A stretch of 64,000 bases of DNA. Source: RYN-230 sp963837335. GTDB lineage: Bacteria; Actinomycetota; Actinomycetes; Streptosporangiales; Streptosporangiaceae. The stretch lies in the NCBI GenBank assembly GCA_963837335.1, contig CAWINS010000021.1, positions 1 through 64,000 on the forward strand, given 5' to 3'. Under the pieces are notes generated by a model that was not told the origin of the DNA, ran no database searches, and was given only the letters and a program-made list of their open reading frames with translations. This document shows, one piece after another, positions 27,109 to 35,212 of this stretch (position 1 is the first letter of the stretch; each line of letters begins with the position of its first letter). A program made the position numbers and the translations under genes.

Positions 27109-27747
27109 GTGACCGGAACCTCCTCACGCCGGGCCGCGCTGGCGGAGGCATATGACGCCGTCGCTGCCCGCTACGCAGGCTTCGTCCGGGGTGAGCTTGA
27201 CCACCTGCCACTGGACCGGGCGGTGCTGGCTGCGTTCGCCGAGTACGTGCGTGCCGCGGGCGGCGGGTTTGTGGCTGAGCTCGGGTGCGGGCCCGGACGG
27301 ATTACGGCTCACCTCCGGGACCTAGGGCTGGACGCCTTCGGCCTGGACCTGTCGCCGGCCATGATCGATCTTGCCCGCGGCGAGCATCCGGGCCTGCGCT
27401 TTGAGGTCGGGTCGATGGATGCCCTGGAGCTGGCTGATGGCGCACTGGGCGGCATCGTGTCCTGGTATTCCGTCATTCATGCGTCGCCAGGGGAGCTGCC
27501 GGCGTACTTTGCCGAGTTCGCCCGGGTGCTGGCCTCCGGCGGCCACCTCCTGGCCGCCTTCTTCGAATCCGGCGGCGAGCCGGCAGCGGTCTTCGATCAC
27601 AAGGTAGCGCCGGCGTTCCGCTGGCCGATTGACGAGCTGGCCGCGCTTGCGGGCGGGGCGGGATTCGCTGAAGTCGGCCGGATGCTGCGCGAGCCCCGCG
27701 AGCAGGAGCGGTTCCGCCGGGGGCACTTGCTGCTGCGCAGGCAGTAG
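27109..27747 (+). CDS. Class I SAM-dependent methyltransferase
   Basis: A 212-residue Rossmann-fold methyltransferase: motif I VAELGCGPGRITAHL, the acidic strand end LDAFGLDLSPAMIDLAR, motif II/III VGSMDALELADGALGGIVSW, and YFAEFARVLASGGHLLAAF. The GTG start at 27109 is the only good one. It transfers a methyl group from SAM; the substrate is unknown. It is isolated from its neighbours by about 90 bases upstream and 160 downstream, so it may be a single-gene unit. Confidence 0.85.
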   Translation: MTGTSSRRAALAEAYDAVAARYAGFVRGELDHLPLDRAVLAAFAEYVRAAGGGFVAELGCGPGRITAHLRDLGLDAFGLDLSPAMIDLARGEHPGLRFEVGSMDALELADGALGGIVSWYSVIHASPGELPAYFAEFARVLASGGHLLAAFFESGGEPAAVFDHKVAPAFRWPIDELAALAGGAGFAEVGRMLREPREQERFRRGHLLLRRQ

Positions 27748-27910
27748 ACCGCCTGGCGGCTGGGAGGGGGTTTCCGGCGTCGTGAAGTTGCTGGGGCGTC
27801 CACCCAGGACCGTGGCATGCGCTTCTTCCGGGTGCCTCGGCGGCGGGCTGGAAGGTATAGAAACGAGGTAGTGACCCGGCGGCGAGGAGTCTGGCCTGGC
27901 AGAGCTGCAG

Positions 27911-28252
27911 GTGGAGGGCGGCGAACTGGTGCTGCACCTATCGGGTGCGGAGAAGGCCGAGGCCGTCCGCGGCGACCTTCGTGTGCCGCTGTCGGCGATT
28001 CGCGGTGCCGAGGTGCTCGACGACGCGCACAGCTGGACCGGGATCGGGGCCGGGTTCAAGGTCGGGATGCGCGTCCCCGGCACCGCCAGCGTGGCCACTG
28101 TCCGCGGTCATGGCGAGAAGGTGTTCGTTGCGGTTCACGGCAACACGCCCCGCGGCGTGCGGGTCCGCCTGGAGGGCGCCCCCTGGGATGAGTGGATCGT
28201 CGGCTGCGCAGATCCCGAAGCCGTCGCCGCCACCCTGGCGCCAGCGAGCTAA
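27911..28252 (+). CDS. Small PH-like-domain protein
   Basis: A 113-residue all-beta protein: MEGGELVLHLSGAEKAEAVR, LRVPLSAIRGAEVLDDAHSW, GIGAGFKVGMRVPGTASVA, VFVAVHGNTPRGVRVRL, then EWIVGCADPEAVAATLAP. The strand pattern and final helix match a bacterial PH-like (GRAM-type) domain in short actinomycete proteins of unknown function. The GTG start at 27911 follows GCAGAGCTGCAG, a weak site, so the true start could be elsewhere. Confidence 0.6.
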   Translation: MEGGELVLHLSGAEKAEAVRGDLRVPLSAIRGAEVLDDAHSWTGIGAGFKVGMRVPGTASVATVRGHGEKVFVAVHGNTPRGVRVRLEGAPWDEWIVGCADPEAVAATLAPAS

Positions 28253-28371
28253 GCCGTCACGGATGTCCCGTTCCCGGTGGGCGCTGGGGGACTGGGGCGG
28301 GTAGGTCCATGCCGGTCACGACTCACAGGTCAGCTGGCGTGATGTCGAGCACGGAGATGTAGTCGGCGAAG

Positions 28372-28983
28372 TTAACTTGACACTTCCTCCCGTCGCCGGT
28401 CATCGCTGGCTGTGGCGGGGATGGCGTTGTCGATGAGGACGGTGGCGATGGCGGCGGCGGTGGGGAAGGCGTCGGCGTTGAGGACCCTGGTGCGGGCCGC
28501 AGCGCCGTCGATGAGCAGCGCGAGCTGCTCGCCGAGCTGTTCAGGGTCGGCGGCGCCGGCTTCGCGGGCGGTGTCGGCGAGCCGCGCGGCGACGGCTTTC
28601 TTGTAGTCGCGTGCGTACTGGGATGCGGGGTGCTGGGGGTCGCGGAGTTCGACGGCGGCGGCGATGTAAGGGCACAGGGGGGTGGTGGGGGGGACGTCGA
28701 AGGCGGCGAGGAGCCGTTCGCGGGGCGTGAGGTCGGTGCGGTCGAACACGCCGGACAGAACGGAGGGGTCGAACCGGCGCAGGTACTCGGCGACGAGTTC
28801 GTCCTTGCCGGTGAAGTGCTGGTAGGCCGTGCGCTTGGACACCTGGGCCGCCGCGCAAAGCTGGTCCATGCCGGTGCGGTTGATGCCCTGCTCGCGGAAC
28901 AGCTGCTGGGACGCGCTGAGGATGCGCTCGCGGGCGCCCCGGCCGCGGCGGCGGCCCTTGGGCCCCTTCTCCAACTCCGTCAT
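28372..28983 (-). CDS. TetR-family repressor
   Basis: A 203-residue TetR regulator: basic lead GPKGRRRGRGARERILSASQ, helix-turn-helix INRTGMDQLCAAAQVSKRTA and YQHFTGKDELVAEYLRRF, then a variable ligand-binding domain (ERLLAAFDVPPTTPLCPYIA, EQLALLIDGAAARTRVLNAD). The ATG at 28983 is preferred over the upstream GTG 29100 because it precedes the usual basic TetR start. Divergent from the SDR gene at 29127, across a gap with two CGGTGTAC repeats. Confidence 0.9.
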   Translation of the reverse strand: MTELEKGPKGRRRGRGARERILSASQQLFREQGINRTGMDQLCAAAQVSKRTAYQHFTGKDELVAEYLRRFDPSVLSGVFDRTDLTPRERLLAAFDVPPTTPLCPYIAAAVELRDPQHPASQYARDYKKAVAARLADTAREAGAADPEQLGEQLALLIDGAAARTRVLNADAFPTAAAIATVLIDNAIPATASDDRRREEVSS

Positions 28984-29013
28984 GCCTCCATGGTACCCCA
29001 GATGGGTAACGAC

Positions 29014-29082
29014 CGGTGTACATAGTTTGCGTCCCGGCCGCCCGGCCGCTACCGTAAGCACACAGAGCGGTGTACGTAACAC
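29014..29082. promoter_or_regulatory. TetR/SDR divergent operator candidates
   Basis: CGGTGTACATA at 29014-29024 and CGGTGTACGTA at 29068-29078 repeat directly, 54 bases apart, between the divergent starts. The second extends to GTGTACGTAACAC (29070-29082), whose GTGT/ACAC arms make a half-palindrome. Either could be the TetR site controlling both directions. Confidence 0.5.
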
Positions 29083-29126
29083 GTCACCCCAGGTGCGCAC
29101 GGCACCACCGACCCAAGGGAGCGACT

Positions 29127-29861
29127 ATGGGAAAGCTTGACGGCAAGGTAGCGGTCATCACCGGCGGCACCACCGGCATGGCGCTGGCCGGCGCGAAGCT
29201 GTTCGCCGACGAGGGAGCGCACGTCTTCATCACCGGCCGCCGCCAGGACGCCCTGGAGGCGGCTGTGAAGCAGATCGGCCGCAACGTCACCGGCGTCCAG
29301 GGCGACGCCGCCGACCTGGACGACCTGGACCGCCTGTACGACACCGTCAAGCGGGAGAAGGGCAGCCTCGACGTGCTGTGGGCCAGCGCCGGCGGCGGCG
29401 AGCCCGCCCCGCTCGGCGAGATCACCGAGGCCCAGTTCGACACCTGGTTCGGGCTCAACGCCCGCGGCACCCTGTTCACCGTCCAGAAGGCCCTCCCGCT
29501 CTTCAACGACGGCGGCTCCATCCTCATGACCGGCTCCAACGCCTCCCTCGGCGCCTTCCCCGGCTGGAGCGTCTACGCCGGCAGCAAGGCCGTCCAGCAG
29601 GCCTGGGCCCGCGTCTGGCTCAACGAGCTCAAGGACCGCCGCATCCGCGTCAACGTCCTGACCCCCGGCCAGGTCGCCACCGCCAAGCAGGAAGAACTCT
29701 TCGACGAGGCCACCAAGCGCCAGTTCGAGTCCCTCATTCCCCGCGGCCAGATGGGCCACCCCGACGAAATCGCCGCCGCCGCCCTCTTCCTCGCCTCCGA
29801 CGACTCCAGCTACGTCAACGGCATGGAACTCGTCGCCGACGGCGGCACCACCGCCATCTAA
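29127..29861 (+). CDS. Short-chain dehydrogenase/reductase (SDR)
   Basis: A 244-residue classical SDR: dinucleotide loop TGGTTGMALAG near residue 12, the HVFITGRRQDALEAAVKQIG segment typical of NADP users, VLWASAGGGE, catalytic Ser in ILMTGSNASLGAF, the YAGSKAVQQAW Tyr-Lys pair, and the C-terminal DDSSYVNGMELVADGG. It reduces or oxidises a keto/hydroxyl group with NAD(P)H; the substrate is unknown. TetR divergent and the F420-type reductase 33 bases downstream suggest an inducible two-gene redox operon. Confidence 0.9.
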   Translation: MGKLDGKVAVITGGTTGMALAGAKLFADEGAHVFITGRRQDALEAAVKQIGRNVTGVQGDAADLDDLDRLYDTVKREKGSLDVLWASAGGGEPAPLGEITEAQFDTWFGLNARGTLFTVQKALPLFNDGGSILMTGSNASLGAFPGWSVYAGSKAVQQAWARVWLNELKDRRIRVNVLTPGQVATAKQEELFDEATKRQFESLIPRGQMGHPDEIAAAALFLASDDSSYVNGMELVADGGTTAI

Positions 29862-29894
29862 ACCGGGCAACCCACAACCAGGGCAGGACATCTC

Positions 29895-30518
29895 ATGAGC
29901 AGCATCAGCATCATCGGCACCGGGAACATGGCCCGCACCATCGGCGCGCGGGCGGTAGCGGGCGGCAACACTGTCGAGGTCATGGGCCGCGATCAGTCCA
30001 AGGCCGCCGACCTGGCCAAGGCTCTCGGCGGCGGCGCCACGACGGGAGAATGGGGCACCGCCCCGGCCGGGGACATCGTCATCGTGGCCCTGTTGTACGA
30101 CGGTGTCGTGCCGGTCGTCGCCCAGTACGGAGACGCTCTCGCGGGCAAGATCATCGTCAACATCAGCAATCCCTTCAATTCCACGTTCGACGGGCTAGCC
30201 CACCGCGAGGAGACCTCGATCGCGCAGGAAGTCGCCAAGGCGGCCCCGGCCAGCGCCAGCGTGGTGAAGGCGTTCAACACCATCTTCCGTCATGTCCTGG
30301 AGAAGGGCCGGCCCGACGTCTTCATCGCTGGCGATAATGCGCAGGCCAAGGCAAGTGTGGAGGCGTTCATCGAGAGCCTCGGGCTGCGCCCCCTGGACGT
30401 CGGCGGCCTGAAAATGGCGCACTGGCTGGAAGGAGCAGGCGTGGTCACGGTGGGCCTCGCCAACCACGGGGTGGGGAACTGGGACTTCGCCCTCAGCATC
30501 ACCGAACTTCCCGTCTGA
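29895..30518 (+). CDS. NADPH-dependent F420 reductase-like dinucleotide-binding protein
   Basis: A 207-residue protein with SISIIGTGNMARTIGARAVA (GxGxMA dinucleotide site), VEVMGRDQSKAADLAKAL, IVIVALLYDGVVPVVAQ, IIVNISNPFNSTFDGLAHRE and VVKAFNTIFRHVLEKGRPDV followed by the FIAGDNAQAKASVEAFIESL and GGLKMAHWLEGAG tail. This is the fold of Fno (NADPH:F420 reductase), although many homologues use other hydride pairs, and F420 is not proven here. It lies in the same operon as the SDR, from which it is separated by 33 bases with a good ATG. Confidence 0.8.
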   Translation: MSSISIIGTGNMARTIGARAVAGGNTVEVMGRDQSKAADLAKALGGGATTGEWGTAPAGDIVIVALLYDGVVPVVAQYGDALAGKIIVNISNPFNSTFDGLAHREETSIAQEVAKAAPASASVVKAFNTIFRHVLEKGRPDVFIAGDNAQAKASVEAFIESLGLRPLDVGGLKMAHWLEGAGVVTVGLANHGVGNWDFALSITELPV

Positions 30519-31088
30519 GCAAACGGTCAACTCGGTGTCCTGGGCCGGCCGCAGCGTCACCGGCTGGCTCGGGCTCGGGTATCTGCCGGACGAGACGGCG
30601 TTCTTCGTCAGGGAAGCCGAACCCCAGGCCGCCGAACTTGAGTGAGAAGCCACAGCGACGGGACAACGGCCGTGCATCAGGGGGGCGGTAATACGAGCTA
30701 CTTAACATAATGCTCATTATCGGCACTTAGCTGGCGGGAGTGGCATGCGGCCTGCAGCCCGCCTGGAACATGTTCGCAGCCCACAGTCGTATGCGGTTTC
30801 GAGCCGACCCCGGGATGGTCCGCCAGGCCTCACACGCGTTGCGGCGAGTCCTCGCCGAGAGCCGCTCCTGACGAGCAGATGAAATAGAAACACGCTCGTC
30901 TGGAACGCCTCACCCGGCGTCCGCGCCCTCGAAGATCGTCTCCCAAGGGGCGGACGGATTAGTCACAGAATGCGAGCGGATCGCCTGTATCGGTTCACCG
31001 CGGTGAGGCCGCCGGGGCTCAGGTTGCCCCGGCGGCCAGCGCCCGCTAGCGCTTGAGGAGACGAATCGACTCCCACCTGCGGAGATCT
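30519..31088. other. Intergenic stretch with a coding-like remnant and a hairpin
   Basis: About 570 bases. From about 30536 to 30645 the plus strand reads SVSWAGRSVTGWLGLGYLPD then ETAFFVREAEPQAAELE with a stop, coding-like but with no start, perhaps a gene end left by rearrangement. The stretch 30660-30730 has a local AT-rich patch. GGCCGCCGGGG at 31007-31017 and CCCCGGCGGCC at 31027-31037 form a perfect stem 52 bases after the stop of the secreted protein, so it may act as a terminator without a T-run. Confidence 0.4.
31007..31037 (-). terminator. Terminator-like hairpin after the secreted HExxE protein
   Basis: An 11-bp perfect GC-rich stem with a nine-base loop, 52 bases downstream of the stop of the gene read on the minus strand. 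No U-tract follows. High-GC actinomycetes often use such stems; role inferred. Confidence 0.45.
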
Positions 31089-32740
31089 TTAGGTAGACAC
31101 GACGAAAGCGTCCACATCCAGCCGCGGGTGCCCGCTGGTGGCGATATTGACAATCTTCAGCGTGTGCGTCCCGGACGCCGTGAAGCTGCGCGACCACACG
31201 ACGATCGCGTTGTAGGTCGCAGTGGCGTTGTAATTGCTGATGGTGGTCTGTTGCGTGCCGTCCAGGTAGACCTTGAATGAGCCGCGCGTGGAGGACTGCT
31301 CGGAAACGAACTGGATCCGTTTGCCGGTGAACGTGAAGGACGCGCTCGCCCCGGAGGCCAGCGTGTACTTGTCGGCGCCGCCTGAGCACCTGCAGGTCGC
31401 CGCTGTCCAGGTGCCGCCATAGCTGGCGCTGCCTTCCTGGTACAGCTTCGACGCCGCGCTGAACGATGCCGTGGTGGCTTTGTTTCCGGTCATCGTCACG
31501 GTGCAGGTACCGGAGGACATCCCCGCCGGGCAGGCCCCGGTGGTGTTCCAGCCGGTGAATACCGTCCCGGAAGGGGCTGACTCAGTCAGCTTGACCACCG
31601 TGCCCGACGGGAAGCTGGCCGAGCAGGTGCCGCCGCCGCAGTGGATCCCGGCCGGCGAGCTGGTGATCGTCCCGTGCCCGGTCCCGGCCTCCGACACCGT
31701 GAGCTTGTAGGAGGGGGTGACCGTGGCGGACATCACGCAGCCGTTGGCTGAGTTACTCCACAGTGACTGCATGGCGTAGGAGCCGGTGGACAGGGTCACG
31801 TTCCCGTCCGGGTCGCTGCTGCCCCAGTTCTCGCCCGCCCAGGCGCACTTGTCGCCGATCTCGCCGCCCGACACGCTGTCGTTGCCGTCGTACCAGCCAG
31901 AGTCCGGGAACGGGTCGGTGATCGTCTCGGCGTACTCGTGCCCGCCGACCATGGTGAGGCCGTCGTAGGTGCCGTTGGAGTTGATGAAGTCCGCACCGCA
32001 GCCGGTGCCCGAGTCGAGGATGTAGGGCAGGTTGGTGTAGGGCTCGTTGCTGTTGCTGTGCCAGGCGCAGTAGTTGCCGGTGCCGCCGCAGATCGACGCG
32101 TAGAACCCTTGCGGGCAGGTGCCTGACTGCGTGGCGATCACGATCTGGGCGTCGGTCGCGTCTGTGATGCCCTGAGACGACGTGAACGCGTCCGCCTCCG
32201 CCGCGAGCTGGCTCTGGTCCACTCCGGTCGGCGGCGTGCTGGTGTCCTGGAACGCGCCTTCATACACCGAACCGCTGAAGGACGGGTGCCCGGTACCGTC
32301 GGAGTACTGATCGGTGATGGAGGACCAGTTGTCTTGCGGCTGGGCCCCGAGCCCATGGAAGAAGGACTCCATGTAGGAGGCGGTGGCCTCCTGGTTAGAG
32401 TCGGTTCCCCACGCTGGTCCCCAGAGCAGCAGGTAGACGTGCGGACTGTGCTGCACCGAGCCTCCGCCGTACAGCAGGTTGCAGTTGGGCTCGGTACAGC
32501 CGGCCGCTGGTGCCTTCTTCACCTTCTTGCCCACTGGGGGGACCACCCCGGCAATCTTGCCGTGCTTGATGTGCGGCGCTGCGGCTGCCCGTGCCCGGGC
32601 CAGGTTAATTGCCGTGGCCTTCGGAGCGTGTGCTGTCGCGGTGTGCGTGCTGGCGCTGGCCGCGCGTGCCGCCCAGTGCCAGGCCAGCGCTCAGCATGGC
32701 CGCCGAACCGGCGACAAGCAGTGTCCGAATGATACGCATT
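31089..32740 (-). pseudogene. Secreted HExxE protein with InlB-like repeat and C-terminal sugar-binding-like module; frameshift near 32685
   Basis: Start ATG at 32740 gives a clear export signal (MRIIRTLLVAGSAAMLSAGL). One extra base near 32685 breaks the frame just after ALG; the other frame supplies AARAASASTHTATAHAPKAT and the rest. About 550 residues when joined. An N-terminal domain contains VYLLLWGPAW, CGADFINSNGTYDGLTMVGG, HEYAETITDPFPDSGWYDG and GEIGDKCAW; HEYAE followed by Asp and later Glu/Asp is metallopeptidase-like and resembles plant EXORDIUM/phosphate-induced proteins. An InlB-type beta repeat (GTITSSPAGIHC, GTVFTGW) and a final beta-rich module (IVVWSRSFTASGTHTLKIVN) follow. 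Substrate unknown. Confidence 0.65.
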
Positions 32741-33002
32741 GACCCCCCTATTACTTGCCGGGAGCCCGTGCGCTTCCCGTGCAATTATCGAAACCTAGCG
32801 CCGGTAAGGGAGCTGCACAACGTCATTACGATTTAATCGTGCCATGAGCCACGTTTGGCCAGGCATTATCTACAGATCGCACTAATAACAGCACTTGTAT
32901 CATCTCAACATAAAGGCACCCTATTGTCGTTATTTACTTTAATGAACACAATATAGAGATGATTTGTCGAGTCCGTCGTGATTCCGGGGCTGGCCATCCT
33001 GA
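32741..33002. other. Low-GC intergenic patch
   Basis: About 260 bases that are visibly AT-rich compared with both sides, especially 32810-32960. It probably holds the promoter of the secreted protein (reading left) and marks a region foreign to, or less constrained than, the chromosome around it. No reading frame, repeat family or RNA gene was recognised in it. Confidence 0.5.
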
Positions 33003-33100
33003 TGGCCGCACCCATACTCAGGACGTGCTCCGCATCGGTGAGGGTCCCGCCGCGGCGGATCGTCACGTAGCGAGGGTCCCGGACCTTCGGCAGGATTTTG
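33003..33100 (-). pseudogene. 5' fragment of an Imm5-like immunity gene
   Basis: On the minus strand the frame ILPKVRDPRYVTIRRGGTLT then DAEHVLS matches the N-terminus of the intact gene at 37210-37719 (ILPKVRDPRFVTIRRGGTLT). At the DNA level about 70 bases (33027-33096) are nearly identical to 37647-37716, then similarity stops. The rest of the gene is absent. Confidence 0.65.
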
Positions 33101-33159
33101 AAGGTGCGCGTGCGCATCGGAGCGATCGAGATCACCCTGCCCTGCCCGCTCGATGAACC

Positions 33160-33400
33160 CTGGCGGGAGCTGGCGGTGAACCCCGGCAACGACCTGACAG
33201 CGGCGCACCCTGACAGCAACTGGGTCTTCCGGGGCTACTCCCCCGGCCGTCACATCGACGCCAGTCACCTCCGCAACCGACTTCGTCACGTCTTCAGCAC
33301 ACGCGCCGCGCGGCTCGGCACACTTCACGAACTCACGAAGCTGGCCCCCGTTGCGATCCTGCTGGCGGTTGATAAACGGATTGGCGGGCCCCGAGCGTGA
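33160..33400 (+). pseudogene. C-terminal-region fragment of a recombinase-like protein
   Basis: The frame NWVFRGYSPGRHIDASHLRN, RLRHVFSTRAARLGTLHELT, KLAPVAILLAVD resembles the C-terminal domain of actinobacterial tyrosine-recombinase-like proteins (typical FPGY..G.HI.A..L..RLR pattern), with the catalytic Tyr segment missing after AVD. The reading frame has no beginning: sequence before about 33160 is unrelated. A fragment adjacent to an Imm5 fragment suggests a decayed mobile island. Confidence 0.5.
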
Positions 33401-33416
33401 CGGTAGCCTTCGACTC

Positions 33417-33473
33417 ATGATTACTGCGCAGCGAATGATGAGCCCCTTGGTGGGGCTTTTCGTCGCGCGCTGA
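33417..33473 (+). CDS. Candidate 18-codon leader peptide of metG with tandem Met codons
   Basis: ATG at 33417 opens MITAQRMMSPLVGLFVAR followed by TGA. Codons 7 and 8 (33435-33440) are ATG ATG, ending one base before the terminator stem. It lies 85 bases before the methionyl-tRNA synthetase start. Ribosomes pausing at the Met pair would cover the stem. The ribosome site is weak, so expression is uncertain. Basis: reading frame and position only. Confidence 0.45.
   Translation: MITAQRMMSPLVGLFVAR
33442..33460 (+). terminator. Intrinsic terminator in the metG leader
   Basis: GCCCC (33442-33446), loop TTGGT, GGGGC (33452-33456), then TTTT (33457-33460): a perfect five-base-pair GC stem with a T run. 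It lies 98 bases before the metG start and inside the candidate leader peptide. It either ends transcription from the left or works as an attenuator. Confidence 0.75.
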
Positions 33474-33518
33474 TTCTCAGCCAGACGAGCCCTACGGCGG
33501 TGGGGCTCGGCTCGGCGT

Positions 33519-33555
33519 GGGCTCCCTGCCGACCTGACAGGGAAGGAAGTCCCAC
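33519..33555 (+). promoter_or_regulatory. metG start-region hairpin sequestering the ribosome site
   Basis: CCCTG at 33524-33528 pairs with CAGGG at 33538-33542 around an eight- to nine-base loop, and an outer GTGGG (33517-33521) can pair with CCCAC (33551-33555). The AAGGAAG ribosome site lies in the bulge between the two stems, and metG GTG follows at 33558. A second stem, AGCCC with GGGCT, lies just before it (about 33488-33506). This could modulate translation start. Confidence 0.5.
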
Positions 33556-33557
33556 CG

Positions 33558-35060
33558 GTGAAGCCGTACTACATCACGACCGCGATCCCATACGTGAACG
33601 CCGCGCCGCATCTTGGCCACGCGCTCGAGTTCGTGCAGGCAGACGTGCTCGCGCGGCACCGCAGGCTCCGAGGCCAGCCCGTCCGGTTCTTGTCTGGCAC
33701 CGACGACCATGCGCTGAAGAATGTTCTCGCTGCCCGAAATGCCGGGGTGCCGGTCGCCAGCTACGTCAGCAGTGCCGCCGACCGCTTCCAAGCACTCGAG
33801 GAACTTCTCGATCTCAGCTGCGACGACTACATCCGGACATCGTCCGACCCGCGGCATCGGCCCGGCGTTGACTATCTGTGGCAGCGCTGCGCGGACGCAG
33901 GCGATTTCTACCAGCACACCTATACCGGCCTCTATTGCGTCGGATGTGAGCAGTTCTATGAGCCGGACTCGCTGGTTGACGGCGTCTGCCCAGAGCACGG
34001 CACAGAGCCGGAACAGGTGGCTGAGACCAACTGGTTTTTCCGCCTGTCTCGCTATCGCGATCAGATCAAGGAAGCCATTACCTCTGGCGCAGTCACGATC
34101 AACCCTTCCCAGAAGCGCAACGAGATCCTCGCGCTCCTCGACGCGGGCCTGAAGGACTTCAGTGTCTCCCGACCAGCCGCCCGCGCGGGCGGCTGGGGCA
34201 TTCCGGTCCCCGGTGATCCGAGCCAGGTGATCTACGTCTGGTGGGACGCCCTCACCAACTACGTCACCGCGCTCGGTGTCGACCAGCACGGCGAGGACTA
34301 CAAGTTCTGGTGGGCAGGCCGGGGTGAGCGCGTGCACGTTATCGGCAAGGGCATCACCCGCTTCCACTCCGTGTACTGGATCGGACTGCTGCTGTCTGCC
34401 GGCGAGCCGCTTCCAACGACCATCCATGTGCACGACTACGTCAATGTGGCCGGCGCGAAACTCTCGAAGAGCACCGGCAACATCGTCGATCCCGTCGACC
34501 TCGTCAATGCCTATGGAACTGATGCCCTCCGCTGGTGGATCACCCGGGAGGTTCCCCTCCTCGGCGACACCGAGTTCACAACCGCCCGCCTGATCCACGC
34601 GTATAACACCGACCTGGCCAACGGGCTCGGGAACCTCAGTAACCGCACTGTGGCCTTGCTGCACAAGTACTACGACGGGCGGCTGGATCTCGACAACGGG
34701 CCAGTAATCGGGCCAGCCTGGGACAGCATCGATCTGGACACCGCCTGCACCGCTCTGCCATCGAAAATCGACGCCGCGCTGCAGAGCGCCGACTTCCGGT
34801 CCGCTACCGCTCAACTGGTCGCCACCGTTGACCTCGCCAACCGGTTGCTGAACGCGGCAGAACCCTGGAAGGTGATCAGGAACCCCGACGGCGATCCGAA
34901 CCTTATCCAGCGTCTCCTCAGCCGAGTCGTCCAGGCCTGCCACACGATCGCGACCGAGATCACACCTTTCTGCCCGGGTGGCGCTACGCGCCTTACGAGC
35001 CAACTCGGCGACAGCGATCGTGTTACGTCCCCCGAACCGGTGTTTGCCCGCCTCACCTGA
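33558..35060 (+). CDS. metG: Methionyl-tRNA synthetase, zinc-knuckle type
   Basis: A 500-residue class I aminoacyl-tRNA synthetase charging tRNA-Met with methionine in the cytoplasm. ATP-binding HLGH at 18-21, KLSKS at 301-305, and a connective-peptide zinc knuckle CVGCEQFY with CPEHGTE. The anticodon-binding helix bundle follows (LGNLSNRTVALLHKYYDGRL, LLNAAEPWKVIRNP). There is no C-terminal EMAP/Trbp-like domain. GTG start after AAGGAAG. The knuckled form and looser codon use than the neighbours suggest a transferred or second synthetase, as found with resistance to MetRS inhibitors; the housekeeping copy would be elsewhere. The leader carries a terminator. Confidence 0.9.
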   Translation: MKPYYITTAIPYVNAAPHLGHALEFVQADVLARHRRLRGQPVRFLSGTDDHALKNVLAARNAGVPVASYVSSAADRFQALEELLDLSCDDYIRTSSDPRHRPGVDYLWQRCADAGDFYQHTYTGLYCVGCEQFYEPDSLVDGVCPEHGTEPEQVAETNWFFRLSRYRDQIKEAITSGAVTINPSQKRNEILALLDAGLKDFSVSRPAARAGGWGIPVPGDPSQVIYVWWDALTNYVTALGVDQHGEDYKFWWAGRGERVHVIGKGITRFHSVYWIGLLLSAGEPLPTTIHVHDYVNVAGAKLSKSTGNIVDPVDLVNAYGTDALRWWITREVPLLGDTEFTTARLIHAYNTDLANGLGNLSNRTVALLHKYYDGRLDLDNGPVIGPAWDSIDLDTACTALPSKIDAALQSADFRSATAQLVATVDLANRLLNAAEPWKVIRNPDGDPNLIQRLLSRVVQACHTIATEITPFCPGGATRLTSQLGDSDRVTSPEPVFARLT

Positions 35061-35212
35061 GCCGATCCGCCATGTCCCCTACATGTTCTGCCGCATGTCA
35101 GACGGCAGCGGCGTCGTCACCGACTGCCGTCCCGTTCGCAATGCCGATGCCGAGTTCATGTACAAGTGCGCGGTCACCGCGGCGGCCACAAGGGTTGGTA
35201 CGCGGACCGGTT

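Noticed and set aside
30791..30871. 26-codon frame reading MRFRADPGMVRQASHALRRV
   Set aside because: No ribosome site and it could be chance in GC-rich DNA; at most a gene fragment.
33401..33441. tRNA-Met remnant or anticodon-arm mimic in the metG leader (CTCATGA loop)
   Set aside because: The loop looks like a Met anticodon loop but the flanking bases do not form the five-base stem, and no acceptor or T arm is present.
33405..33557. T-box leader for metG
   Set aside because: The conserved T-box bulge sequence and the antiterminator pairing were not found.
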